From Aphanomyces cochlioides (Eukaryota; Oomycota; Saprolegniomycetes; Saprolegniales; Verrucalvaceae): 64,000 bases of DNA. Location of the stretch: assembly GCA_019828595.1 (NCBI GenBank), contig JAHQRK010000026.1:806001-870000 (forward strand), given 5' to 3'. Made by a program: the position numbers and the translations under genes. Shown here in pieces: positions 22,760 through 32,563 of this stretch (position 1 is the first letter of the stretch; each line of letters begins with the position of its first letter). The notes under the pieces were generated by a model. The model was not told where the DNA came from. It ran no database searches and saw nothing but the letters and a program-made list of their open reading frames with translations.

Positions 22760-23190
22760 CACTGTACTGTGCTCACAGGCGCGAAAAGCTTAGAACCAAG
22801 TGGTGTTGTCCGGCTGTTGTGGCTCGCGTGGTGAGTCACTGGCTGTACAATTTTGAAAATCTTTTGACCCACGATATTCGCCCCGTGCATGCCAGTCGTT
22901 TGATGTTCTATGCGGATGGCGATTTAAACGTAACGTCAGAGCTGCTGGCCCATGTTGCCCATAACACTGAAGGTTATGAAGTAGAGACAACGGTGTATGC
23001 TAGATTTGTCTCCGCAACCCATGCTTACGAAGTATTGGTCAAGTGGCGCGGGTAACAAGACGTTGAGAATTCGTAGGAGCCGGTCGACAACTTGTTAGAA
23101 GACCTGCCGGTGTTGTTCAAGTCGTTTTGTCTTTCAGGCTCAAATGCTACAGTGAAGAAGATGGCAATTGCATATGGGGTCAAATAACCC
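22760..23190 (+). pseudogene. Ty3/Gypsy integrase C-terminal chromodomain relic
   Basis: The coding remnant reads HWLYNFENLLTHDIRPVHAS, then RLMFYADGDLNVT, then YEVLVKWRG. This is the GPY-like end of a Gypsy integrase followed by the chromodomain beta-strands. After WRG two in-frame stops interrupt the expected chromodomain helix (QDVENS, EPVDNLLEDLP). The rest of the polyprotein is absent. Confidence 0.75.
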
Positions 23191-23397
23191 ATGTGGGAAG
23201 TGATGTACTTCCAGGAATTACTGAGACGAAAAGGAGTACTACTCAATTTTGCAATTTTTGTCAGCGGAACCAGATGAAACGTTGAATGGCCTCTGATTGG
23301 CAAATAAAGAGGTGGAGATTATTCATCTCAACGAGCTCAACAACCACGTATTTTTTTGTGCATTATATTTTCGATTTGACTGAATTGTGTGTGATGC

Positions 23398-23825
23398 AAA
23401 AAATGCGGGCCAATTTGACCGATAATCAGCACGCGGCGCTCTACTTTGAATTCATGAAACGCAGCACTAACGGTACAGCGTCGCGACAGATCATGGAGGA
23501 ATTATTGCATTGCTTGGATCTATGCTTCTTTAACTCTATTCAAGCCTTACAGCAGCGCATGGAATGCCGCTTTATTGAAGAGCTTGTCAATGCTCTTCAA
23601 ACATCGTTTGAAGCGCTTGAATTGACGAAGTTGGAAAAGACTTTCATGACCCTGCATCGGGCCATGAAGGCTATTATTGAATGCAAGGGTGATAACACGT
23701 TCAAAATCCCGAGAAGCAAGAAGACAGAAGAAGAAATGGCCGCTTTTGAAGTGATGAATGCTAGAATCGAGGAGGAAGATGGAATGGACTTGGTAGCAAT
23801 TATGTTCAGTGGATTAACTTTTTAA
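23398..23825 (+). pseudogene. Mariner-like transposase, internally deleted
   Basis: The N-terminal piece RANLTDNQHAALYFEFMKRS resembles the start of plant- and oomycete-type mariner transposases. It is followed directly by their C-terminal piece FFNSIQALQQ, RFIEELVNALQTSFEALEL and TFMTLHRAMKAIIECKGDN with FKIPRSKK. The DNA-binding remainder and the whole catalytic domain between them are missing, yet the joined frame stays open for 143 codons. Such deletion derivatives can be spread by a complete relative. Confidence 0.7.
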
Positions 23826-24000
23826 ATACAGATTTGTTATACAAGGTTTTATTATACTCTCGAATCTTTGCTGACAAAAAAAGCAAAACAGAGTAGTAGT
23901 CGTGTTGTGTCTACTCCTTGGCGCCATTTGGTGCGTACCGGTACCCAGTTCTGGACACATGGGTTCTGGGAGTGCGTAGTGTGTAGTATCGAGTTGTAGA

Positions 24001-24522
24001 GTGAGGCGTTTGAGTGGCTGGGCGCCACTCACTTTTGTATTTTCCTTTGAATTGACTCCCCTTTTGCCATTGAATATCGCCGACGGTTCGGCTTTGAAGT
24101 GTGTGATAGCTTACGGGACAACAAATACGTTAGTCCAGCCAAGACGGTGGTCCTCTTCAATCACACTTGCTGGCTTGTCTTTGTCATCTCTTATCCATGA
24201 ATATGTTGCTCAGCGATTAGATATGATTCCCAGAGAAACGAACAATAAGGCACAAGGAGGAGCGGCTCAAGCTATCGAGATCTGCTCCAGATTTATGCCA
24301 AACTTGAAAAATTTGCATGCGCTGTATGGCGGCAGAAAACCAAATTCAAAAGAGCTAGAGGAGTGGAGACCACTCGCAATAAAGACAGAGACGGACGTAC
24401 TAGAGTACGTCGCTAAACACAAGCCACAAACGAGTGGCATGCGCAGACAACGAAAGCACACTGGATTCGTTCATGTCATAGTACGAGTTTGGCGTAATCT
24501 AAATCATGACATCGATAATTGA
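24001..24522 (+). other. Unassigned open frame
   Basis: A frame of up to 173 codons whose second half (ETNNKAQGGAAQAIEICSRF, then PNLKNLHALYGGRKPNSKEL) looks protein-like but matches no family I recognise. The only plausible ATG is far inside (M at about 24220). It may be part of a decayed transposon. Confidence 0.2.
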
Positions 24523-24983
24523 GTTGTTTCTCTATGTGTCTACCTCCATGAGTGCCGACAATGTCCTTCTCGAGCTGATGGATCAATTTACATCAAGGGT
24601 AAATATCATCATTGATTTGCTTGCTTCCTCTTTCAAGTATACCACTCTCCTTACTACACTTGATAATTGTATGTACTTATCGTAAGAAAATAGTTAAATA
24701 AAATGGGAGCTCTCGCGAGAGTCCAGGAAAGTCTGTTGATTGGACAATACTGTGCATTTTTGGATGTTGGGGAGGGGTAACGACTTGAAAGACAAGAATT
24801 TTATGAGTTTGTGAAATATCAAGGGGCTGTAACTCCGTCGTCATGTCAACCATCCTACAGGATCAAACTGATATATTTTTAGGGGTCGGGGGGTTTGGGG
24901 ACAATGAACAACGGATGACGCTTAGCTCGACTCAGCAGTGTGGTAAATTGAACACGAAAACAAACATTGGGTTTTGCTGTAGT

Positions 24984-25700
24984 TAGGGCAGTGCGCTTAA
25001 ATTGGTTGCTGCTTTAGGAATAGTCGAATTCTACATTAGGTTTACATACACGCCACGATGCGTTTGATCCAAGGCCAGATTGTCTAGATTGCCGATTTAG
25101 TCCATGCCGTTCTACTCTTAATAGAATCATCGAATAAGCTCTGTAAAGTCAGCGCTATACATTTTAGTAGCGAGAGTTTCTAACTTTAATAAATCAATCG
25201 TGTCTACATCGAAAGTCCTTGCATTCGCCCAAGAGAACCTGGTAAAGGCACTGCATTAAAGCATTGTGCTGGGATACCATTTCTACTGCAGAATGCCCAC
25301 GAACTACATGTGTGATGTTCACGCTAAGATAGATTTGTAGTAGCATAAAACGAAAGCCGGGGAAGGTTATATTAATGCTCCAGATTGTTCTTTGTTCAAC
25401 TTTGCAGTGTGCTTAAGTTAGTCCTGCTTCAGGATTAGTCGAGGTCTATATTGGGCTGAAGTACACGCTACCACGCAGTTGATCCCAGGTGAGATAAGGC
25501 TTAGCTTGCCGATTTAGTCAATGTTAGTCTACGCTTTACAGCATCATGGTTGAATGCTGAAGTCAGCATTATACACTTCACGAAACCAGTGACAACTATG
25601 CCACGTCAACTTCCCCGAGCGAGCCGGGTCAAAGGCACTAGTAGTGATAAGTGACAAAACCGGAAGGCAACCTCTGAAAGGTTATACTTCAGAGGAACGG
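24984..25700. repeat. Diverged tandem duplicate, about 400-bp unit
   Basis: Blocks at 24984-25170 and 25400-25585 align in the same order: CAGTG.GCTTAA.TTG, AGTCGA.TCTA.ATT, ACACGC.ACGA, TTGCCGATTTAGT, TCTAC.CTT. A second aligned block is GAACCTGGTAAAGGCACT near 25240 against GAGCCGGGTCAAAGGCACT near 25620. No coding. It could be two diverged solo LTRs or a satellite dimer. Confidence 0.5.
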
Positions 25701-25920
25701 AACCCTTAGAAAACCTATATTCCCTCACCAAAACAGTCCAATGAACTGGAACTTTCCAGTTACGCCTCACTGCTTTTGACCATACAACCAGCCAACATCT
25801 CGACTCCTCGGATGGGCGACCCAACTCCCACGAAGCGTCGCAAGTTTACGGATTATTTCTCCGACAGGTCAATGCCGACAGACCATTCGAAGCGCGTCAG
25901 GGTGAAATAACCAAGGTATG

Positions 25921-25972
25921 GAAGGCTCTTGCTGCACATCTGAAGCAATGCAGAGGTGCAGCAAGAGCCTTC
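25921..25972 (+). repeat. Near-perfect 22-bp hairpin
   Basis: Arms 25921-25942 (GAAGGCTCTTGCTGCACATC plus TG) and 25951-25972 are reverse complements with a single mismatch around an 8-base loop, AAGCAATG. It lies outside any coding region I accept. It could be a small-RNA precursor-like fold or a MITE core. Confidence 0.75.
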
Positions 25973-26678
25973 TGTGTTTCGCTCTCTTGGTGTACGGTAC
26001 GAGTTCGATGAGCTCTTGGAGGGAAAGGAACATGGCAGTCGGCAGTCGAGGTACAGATAAGACGGAAAAAACGACCCAGTGGTGCAACCGCATATTTTTT
26101 CTATTTTTCGTTCTCGTTCATTATAAAAAAACAAGACAATCTGTGTAAATCATCAACCAATGGGTGACAAATGTTTGCACGACAAAAGTCATGATATCAT
26201 GTATCATATGCCTTACTTTTATTTGACTTACTGTATTGAGTTATCTTCAAGTGAGGAAGACTACACTCTAATGACAAGCAAAATTTAATTTGGCAATAGT
26301 CAGTTGTGTCTTCCATCCTCACTTATCATGTTCGAAAAAATCTTTTGGGGTTCCATGGAAGAAAGTTTCATCATCGAAAATCGAAGGAAGGAAAATTACA
26401 AAATTTTAATCCTTCTATTGACATGCATCGCATATTTTGGAAAGAACAAACATATGATAAATTCAAGTCACTTTGTATTTTCCGCCAACATGTCAGCGTT
26501 CGTCTTAATCCTTATGGGGGTCTGTTGCAAGCTTCCTACTTCACCATCCTACGTCATGGTTCCACCGGGACACACGTCCATATGGGGTGCCCTTCGAGGG
26601 CAAAGCCAGGGCAATGGTCAACGGTGCTCTTGTGGGCAGAAATCCAAAATTATTTTTGGATGTGAAACCTAGATTTTA

Positions 26679-27149
26679 GGGCCTGTTCGGAGCAACTTTT
26701 GTGTCAGCGGTTTTGGAAATCCATCCAATCAAATTCATTTCCATCGTATTTTGCAAAAATCACCCCAAACGACCTCCAAGAGGTCGTTTGGAGCGGTTTT
26801 TGTATCCCTAACCCCTCTTCTTGTTCCCCAACGCTCGTTGTGTGACTGTGTGCGCTTTTTCTTGGCATGGAGGTAGCTCATGTTGTATTCACTTGATGGC
26901 ACGGCCAGAAGCCAGAGAGACTGCTGGCCGTGCTGCTGGCAAAGTGATGTCTTCGTCCATCAATGCAAATCTGGTCTGTCGACAAAGAATACATTCTAAT
27001 TGGCAGATATTATCCTTGGTCATTGAAGAAAAATCATCGTAATTTCAGCGAGTTTTGCCTGTCTCAAAACAGGCAAAACTCGCTGAAAATACGATGATTT
27101 TTCTTCGATAATATCTGCCGCTCACACAAAAGTCGCTCCGAACAGGCCC
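26679..27149. mobile_element. PIF/Harbinger-type MITE with long internal palindrome
   Basis: Termini GGGCCTGTTCGGAGC (26679) and GCTCCGAACAGGCCC (27149) extend into a 30-bp imperfect inverted repeat containing ACTTTTGTGT. TTA flanks both sides (26676-26678 and 27150-27152). The right half holds a near-perfect foldback: TTTCAGCGAGTTTTGCCTGT and its complement around a CTCAA loop near 27050-27075, continued outward through GAAGAAAAATCATCGTA and GGCAGATATTATC, about 58 bp of stem with one 10-base bulge. Confidence 0.8.
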
Positions 27150-27179
27150 TTAATGCAAAACATCTTCGCGGAAATTTAC

Positions 27180-27500
27180 CAAAAGATCTCCAAAACATTT
27201 TTAATTCATCATGCGTATTTCAATTTTCATCATTTTGCACAATTTTCATCATTTTCAATTTTTCGGCTACAATTTTCATCAATTTTATATCATTTCCATC
27301 GCTTCGACATCAGTTTTCGTCAATTCTACCTCCACATTCATAATTTTCAACATTTCATCTACACATGTTCAATTTCGACTTCAATTTTCGTCATTTTGAT
27401 GTTAATTTTTGCCAATTTCAACTGAAATTTTGATCATTTTGACATCTGGTTTCGAATTTTTGTCGAATTAACATAATTTTTCTATCAAATTTTATCATTT
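27180..27500 (+). repeat. Degenerate AT-rich minisatellite
   Basis: The tract is built from variants of AATTTTCATCATTTTCAATT and ATTTCAATTTTCATC without a fixed period. All frames are low-complexity Phe/His/Ile-rich and not credible proteins. Confidence 0.6.
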
Positions 27501-27611
27501 TCACTTCGAATTTCATTTTTTTCTGTACAAAACATGATAATTTGAAACATCTACACCCTTTTTCATGTTTTTGATTGGTCCATTCAAATCTAGCGCCAAA
27601 ACAGACTTGCC

Positions 27612-28193
27612 ATGAGCGAGCGGAAGCGATATACCAACGCTGATCGACGAAGGCTTCTTCTCGGATGGGATCAAGCAACTCTGTCATCCAGACAGTATGC
27701 TTCCCTCAACCAAATTGATTGGTCTACCTGGCACCGGTGGTTACGAAACAGTGAGAACATCCTGACATCGAAACGTAACGGAAAGGTTGCTCCACTTGGA
27801 GCGTCGCGAACTCATACCGTTCACGGATGAACTGAAGGAGCTCATACTCCGTATGCGCGAGGAAGAAAAACATCTTACTCATTTCAATTTGATAACGTTT
27901 ATGAAGACTCACCACATGGAGTGGTAACAAGACTACGTGGAGACAAAAAGGACAGACGATTCTGCATACCAGTCCTTGCTCCGACTTTGCCCACGGTTCA
28001 CCCACCGCCATGGGTTCTCTCAACGAGTTCCATGCTTCTCTCAAGAAAAATGTCAAATCTGCTTACTGTACGTGACAATATTGCAAATACTTTTTGGGAA
28101 AAATTCGAGTCTACAGCTTCACAAGACATCATCAATGTTGATGAGACCTCTGTCTTTTATGACATGCCTCCGGGGAAAACCTTGGCCGTTATT
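27612..28193 (+). pseudogene. pogo/Tigger transposase, 5' half (interrupted)
   Basis: The 5' half of a pogo-type transposase starts MSERKRYTNADRRRLLLGWD with a helix-turn-helix region ending STWHRWLRN. The frame then shifts near 27790 (ERRELIPFTDELKELILRM), is stopped by TAA after MKTHHMEW (27926), continues with DSAYQSLLRLC, and shifts again at an A-run near 28045. The final piece contains the first catalytic Asp, INVDETSVFYDMPPGKTLAV. At 28191-28193 it is cut by the DDE_Tnp_4 element, and coding resumes at 30149. Confidence 0.85.
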
Positions 28194-28507
28194 AGACCTC
28201 TTGCTCATATATAGTGTTACTGTTCAGTTTAGTTTCGTTTTACAATATTCCAGTATATTCATACTATTTGACGAACTGAAAGATCATAAACACACTAAAT
28301 AGTAATTTATCATTCAAATGACGAAGAGGCGGGGCAAATGGTATGTGACTCAATCACTGAAGAAAGGACATACTCAAATATAATGCAAGTGGAATAGACG
28401 GAAATGACTACGCAAATGCCATGACTATGCACAACAGCATGAGAGACAAGCTTTTACAAGCATTAGACCATCCATAACTCAAATTAATATTTGCCGTTTC
28501 GAACTCG

Positions 28508-29761
28508 ATGCCTTCCATGGACCCCCTCTCTATCATCAGCCGTCTTCAACAAGATCTTGACGATGAGCATATCCAACTCGAAGAAACGAGTCAGGTCTAC
28601 CTCGAATACACCCAACAAGTCGAAGATGAAGATGATAGTCCAACTCCAGTCATGGATCGATTCTTTCTCCAAGGCGGCAATGCTGCACTGACTACTATGA
28701 TGAACTTCACACAGTCCGAATTCGCCTCCATCTGGGCTGTTGTGGAAACGACACTCGTGCCCCTTTGGACTCTCGGACGTGGACGAAAATCGCCGACGTC
28801 TCCCAAAGACGCTCTCTTTATGACACTGACGGCCCTTAAGCATTTCAATGCTTGGGACAAGCACGCGCTTGACTTCAACATGAAGCAATCGACGTTTGAA
28901 AAGCTTGTCTATCGCGTTTTCGAAGCTATTGAGCCAGTCCTCTACGATCACTACGTGAAGCCGGTAAGCATGGCTTCGCAGATGGACAAAGGAAACAGCT
29001 TTGGCAACTTCCCGTCTGCTCTGTATTGTACCGATGTCAAATTCCAACCTGGATACAGACCAAGTGGTCCATTTAATGAAGCGAAGCACTATTACTCTGG
29101 GAAGCACAAACTTTATGGTCTCAAGTTGGAATGTTCAGTGGCGTACCCAGGCTTTGCAGTCGACCTGTCAAGTTTTTCCCCTGGTTCGGTGTCTGACTTC
29201 ACCATCTTTCTCAATCGCCGTGACGTTCACATTAAGATGCTCAAGAAGACGGAAGATGAAGAGAACATAACTGATCATGACGAAGGCTCAGAGAGATGGC
29301 CCGATTCGTGGAGTGTGTTGGTTGACATGGGCTACCAAGGAATTCAACATGAGGTGCGATCAATTCAACCCAAGAGGAAGCCACAAGGATCCATGCTGAC
29401 TCCACGAGAAATTGAGAGAAACTCAAGAGTTTCTTCAGACCGTGTTCTCGTCGAGAACTACTTTGGTCGCGTATGCAATCTTTGGAAGTGTATATATGCG
29501 ACCTTCAAGTGGAATGAGTCGCGATTCAACCGTGTGTCGCGTATCTGCTTTGCTTTGACAAATGCCCACGTGGCGAGAATGCCTCTGCGTGGTTCGGATG
29601 GCTCATTCTATCAGTGTGTGTTGTCTCGCTACAGCAGCATGGCCCACGAAGCGTCAAGAAAGCGCGCTGGAACTCAAGCTCGCTACCGAGCTCGTAGAGC
29701 GAGACGACTTGAAGCTCACACGCAATCTCCCGAATTTGATCGTCGCCGTTCGTTCTCTTAG
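28508..29761 (+). CDS. DDE_Tnp_4 (Harbinger/IS4EU-like) transposase, intact
   Basis: This is a single open frame of 417 codons. The likely start is MPSMDPLSIISRLQQDLDDE at 28508 (a near-equivalent ATG, MDPL, lies three codons downstream). The N-terminal third is helical and acidic. The catalytic acids of a DDE_4 RNase-H fold are in ALYCTDVKFQP (Asp 1), WSVLVDMGYQGI (Asp 2, with the D.GYQG signature) and RVLVENYFGRVCNLW (Glu). The C terminus is basic (RKRAGTQARYRARRARRLEA), as expected for DNA binding or nuclear entry. No Myb/SANT partner gene is present, unlike typical PIF/Harbinger, which points to an IS4EU-like subgroup. No lesions are seen. Confidence 0.88.
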   Translation: MPSMDPLSIISRLQQDLDDEHIQLEETSQVYLEYTQQVEDEDDSPTPVMDRFFLQGGNAALTTMMNFTQSEFASIWAVVETTLVPLWTLGRGRKSPTSPKDALFMTLTALKHFNAWDKHALDFNMKQSTFEKLVYRVFEAIEPVLYDHYVKPVSMASQMDKGNSFGNFPSALYCTDVKFQPGYRPSGPFNEAKHYYSGKHKLYGLKLECSVAYPGFAVDLSSFSPGSVSDFTIFLNRRDVHIKMLKKTEDEENITDHDEGSERWPDSWSVLVDMGYQGIQHEVRSIQPKRKPQGSMLTPREIERNSRVSSDRVLVENYFGRVCNLWKCIYATFKWNESRFNRVSRICFALTNAHVARMPLRGSDGSFYQCVLSRYSSMAHEASRKRAGTQARYRARRARRLEAHTQSPEFDRRRSFS

Positions 29762-29855
29762 TCTTTTCAAGGCCTTTATATGCACATTTACATTGCATAC
29801 AATTTTTCATAATATATATGCATTTTTTACATTTTTTCTATTTTTGGAAAAAGAC

Positions 29856-29936
29856 TTGCCACTGCCCGGGATTGAACCCGGGCCCCTTCCTCTATCACTG
29901 TGATGCCGTCGCTCTAACCGGTGAGCCACGTGCCAA
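29856..29936 (-). ncRNA. tRNA-like / SINE-head sequence
   Basis: On the minus strand the stretch has an A-box-like TGGCTCACCGGTTAGAGC (D arm) and a B-box GGTTCAATCC inside a perfect T arm, CCGGG-TTCAATC-CCGGG. The anticodon arm cannot be folded (it reads GGCATCACAGTGATAGAGG) and the acceptor has mismatches. It is therefore not a working tRNA; a tRNA-derived SINE head or tRNA pseudogene captured in the transposon 3' region is more likely. It keeps both RNA polymerase III promoter boxes. Confidence 0.7.
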
Positions 29937-30148
29937 GCCGATGTTTGGTACTTTCGACCAACCTACCGGTCAAAAACATACGGTTTGAAGATCGAGCAAG
30001 TGATCATTTCAGATATTGACGGATTATTTAATCAGTCACTGACACAGTTTATATGTCACAGATCATTTACAAGTGAAAGGATGACTTATTAGATGACTGT
30101 TCATTTATGACGTTCTGATATGAATATGAGTATATGAACAAGAGATCT

Positions 30149-30752
30149 ATTGGTGGCTCATCAAAAGTTGACAAGTCAGAAAAACATTCCGATCGACTGA
30201 CCGCTGTTTTTTCAATACGTTCGAATGGTACGCCCTTGGAATGATCTCGTTTAATTTGTCTTAGGTGAAAAATTGCGCATATTGTTTATAGTCAAGGGAA
30301 AATCTGGTGGAATCATTGAGAAGAATGAGGTTCCGACATATCCGCGTGGCCATGTCTATGTTGTTCAAGAGAACGCATGGATGGATGCACGTGTTTGGGA
30401 GCTCTATCTAAATGAACTGCTACTCTACGAGATTTATGGTCCATCCGTCATTGTCGCTGACAAGCTCGAATGTCATGTGAGCGAAGCGTCCAAAGAAATT
30501 GTGTCGTCCAAATTCTTCAGTATTTTGGAGCCACTGCCAAAAAACTCTACGAGTGTGTGCCAACCACTGGACGTTGGAGTCATGGGGCCGCTTAAGAGCA
30601 AAGTTAGATGCGAGTGGCTACACGAGCGTTCTGTGGTTTTGGCAGCTGAAAAACGTCTGGCTATGATCAAGCGCACAATTCGTGTTTGGAATGGCATGTC
30701 AAGCACCGTCATCAGCAACGCATTCAAGAAAGCTCTTCCTAAGGATGTTTGA
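30149..30752 (+). pseudogene. pogo/Tigger transposase, 3' half (interrupted)
   Basis: Coding resumes after the nested element with SSKVDKSEKHSDRLTAVFSI, then RSNGTPL. A 30-base disruption follows. It continues from about 30273 with LRILFIVKGKSGGIIEKNE, YPRGHVYVVQENAWMD, VIVADKLECH (second catalytic Asp region) and LPKNSTSVCQPLDVGVMGPL (third acid). It ends near 30752. This matches the DDE_1 domain of pogo elements and completes the gene begun at 27612. Confidence 0.85.
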
Positions 30753-31272
30753 TAAATTTGATAATCAATTCATTTTGTATCCTCGTCGTCGTCGTCGTGT
30801 TTGTGATTGTTGCCATTGAATAAGTCATCAGATTTTGTCCAATCACTGCAATTTTTGCGAGCAGTGTGCAATTACTAGTATATTTGATTCAATTTCTATT
30901 CGCAATATGTTATTTGCCCATACAAAAATCAAGTCAAATATCAGTCCCACTGGGTCGTTTTTTCCGTCGTTATCTGTAGGCTGCTCAAATGGGAATGGCT
31001 GACAGTGAAACACTTCAATGAAATTCCGGATGGTAATGTATTATTCGGATATGTTGAACGGGAACTACACTGGAGCCTTGCAGAAACGAAACTCATCCTT
31101 AGCCCCTCAGTTGCCGTTTGCGCTGTGTTTGTCACTTTTTTCTCTTGCTGAGGGGAACGGGGGCTGGATGGATGACTTGCAGAATCTCTCTATTGTTACC
31201 TACATGATGCCGTCGGTTGGATCGCTCCACAAAAATGTGCGGTCGTAGCGTCATCTGTCATGTCCCCCTTGG
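30753..31272. other. Spacer between pogo relic and MULE
   Basis: Contains a short GTC microsatellite (TCGTCGTCGTCGTCGTGT near 30783) and no gene. The 9 bases CGCAGAGAT at 31273-31281 are the left target duplication of the MULE. Confidence 0.5.
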
Positions 31273-31281
31273 CGCAGAGAT

Positions 31282-31714
31282 GGGAGACACTAAATATCCC
31301 ACCCCTCTTTTTAAATGTCTACACCTTATACTTGGAATTTGTATACCCATATAGTTGACAACAGAGATACATTAGTACTACTAGTGAGCGAGGTCTTTCT
31401 GAGCTTTAGCCAACAACTTTCCTACGAATACACGAGCGTCTCCTCGGCGAAATAGCGTAAATCGGCATAGATCCATAGAAAATAGTTATTCAAGGTGGAA
31501 AGCAATTGTGCTAAGCCGCCGACATAATCTACCTAAATGTACGCTTGGTGACTAAAAGGAGTCGTGGCCAATCAAAATTTATCTCCTTGAGTTGACTCTG
31601 ACAAATTCAAAATAGATTCGGCCAATCAAAATCAACTTGTTGGTTGTCAATATATGTCAATATTGTCCAATAGAATTTTGTGCGAACACCCAGCGCACAT
31701 TGAATTACAACTCT
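31282..31714 (+). repeat. MULE left terminal inverted repeat
   Basis: 433 bp, reverse complement of 36436-36868 with no difference seen. It includes three CCAAT boxes at 31568, 31622 and 31667 and the motif TGTGCGAACACCC at 31679. It probably also serves as promoter for the zinc-finger/SET gene that starts 180 bp inside. Confidence 0.93.
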
Positions 31715-31796
31715 CACGACAGACAATCAAGCAGTAAACAACCAATAAAAATGAGACACGTCAGTCTACCCGTAGAAGTCATAAATATCAACCAAT
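31568..31796 (+). promoter_or_regulatory. CCAAT-box cluster upstream of the SET gene
   Basis: CCAAT occurs five times in 229 bp (31568, 31622, 31667, 31742, 31792), three of them as GCCAATCA or ACCAATCG. TGTGCGAACACCC lies at 31679-31691. The same combination recurs upstream of the middle region (32703-32857) and, inverted, upstream of the minus-strand remnant (36342-36483). CCAAT is the NF-Y binding site; its use here is inference. Confidence 0.5.
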
Positions 31797-31892
31797 CGTA
31801 GTTTGTGCGATTTGACGACACAAGTTCAGCTGCAACATCTCACTGCCGCCACTCACTTCGATTCAAAAGTCAATTCCCCTCAAGTCGAAGAA

Positions 31893-32563
31893 ATGCCTTC
31901 AAGACTGATCCTCCCCGATGAAGACGGGACATATTCGTGTCCTGAGTGCAAGGCTCGCTACAAGATTTCGAATTCAATTCGAATGCACTGCTGGTGCAAA
32001 CACAAACTGGCAATACGATTCACTGCGATTGTCTCCGATGAAGTCAAGCAAAACTCAATGAAACGAAATGGCGTGCCCGCGCCCAAGACAAACGAAAGGC
32101 GGTAAGATTGCTGATTCGTCTATTCAAGGCTGCACCTCCCCGGCGTTTGTTTTCTCTGCGGGACGCAAGAAAGTGTGGCTGCTATGGCGCTTCAAGGCCG
32201 ATCGTTACCACAGGCCCATCGACAATTGAGCGCGCCGGAGCTGGAGTTTTTGCTTGCGTGGACCTGCGTGCTGGTGACATTGTCACGACCTATGATGGCG
32301 AAGTCGTCTTTCAAGTTCCTCTGGAGCCGTCGTATGCGATCAAGTACGACTTTGGGGCGATACCAGCTTGGATTGACGGCCTGCGTGAATTTCAAAATGG
32401 CAAAGGTATCGGCTCTTTTGTCAATCGAGCTGATCGCGAGCTGCATTTTTACAAGAACTGCGATTTCATTCAAGAGGGAAAAACCCTTGCTATTGAGATT
32501 ACCAAGAATGTCAAGGGGGGTGAGGAACTCTTCGCTACTTATGGTAGAAGCTACAGAATGTAA
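31893..32563 (+). CDS. C2H2 zinc-finger / SET-domain protein (MULE cargo)
   Basis: This is a two-exon gene of about 200 residues. Exon 1, from ATG 31893 (MPSRLILPDEDGTYSCPECK), holds one C2H2 finger (C-x2-C-x12-H-x4-H, ending RMHCWCKH) and a basic linker. Intron 32102-32169 (68 nt, GTAAG..AAG) joins KTNERR to KCGCYGASRP in frame. Exon 2 is a SET domain: RAGAGVFACVDLRAGDIVTT with YDGEV (SET-N), IGSFVNRADRELHFYKNCDF (substrate and cofactor pocket, where the family usually has R.INH.C.PN) and EITKNVKGGEELFATYGRSY (SET-C, normally GEEL..DYG..Y). SET proteins transfer methyl groups from S-adenosylmethionine to lysines, often on histones. The NHSC box is replaced by NRAD and the post-SET cysteines are absent, so activity is uncertain. 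It lies inside the MULE next to the left repeat. Confidence 0.8.

Larger units (their letters stand above)
28194..30148 (+). mobile_element. Intact HARBI1/DDE_Tnp_4-type element nested in pogo
   Basis: This 1,955-bp element begins AGACCTCTTGCTCATATA and ends with the reverse complement of AGATCTCTTGTTCATATA (two mismatches in 18). ATT flanks both sides (28191-28193 and 30149-30151). Removing the element with one ATT rejoins the pogo frame exactly across the insertion point, which confirms both boundaries. It contains one complete transposase gene and a tRNA-like sequence near its 3' end. Confidence 0.9.

Noticed and set aside
29856..29936. Functional tRNA gene
   Set aside because: The T arm is perfect but the anticodon arm does not fold and the acceptor has mismatches.
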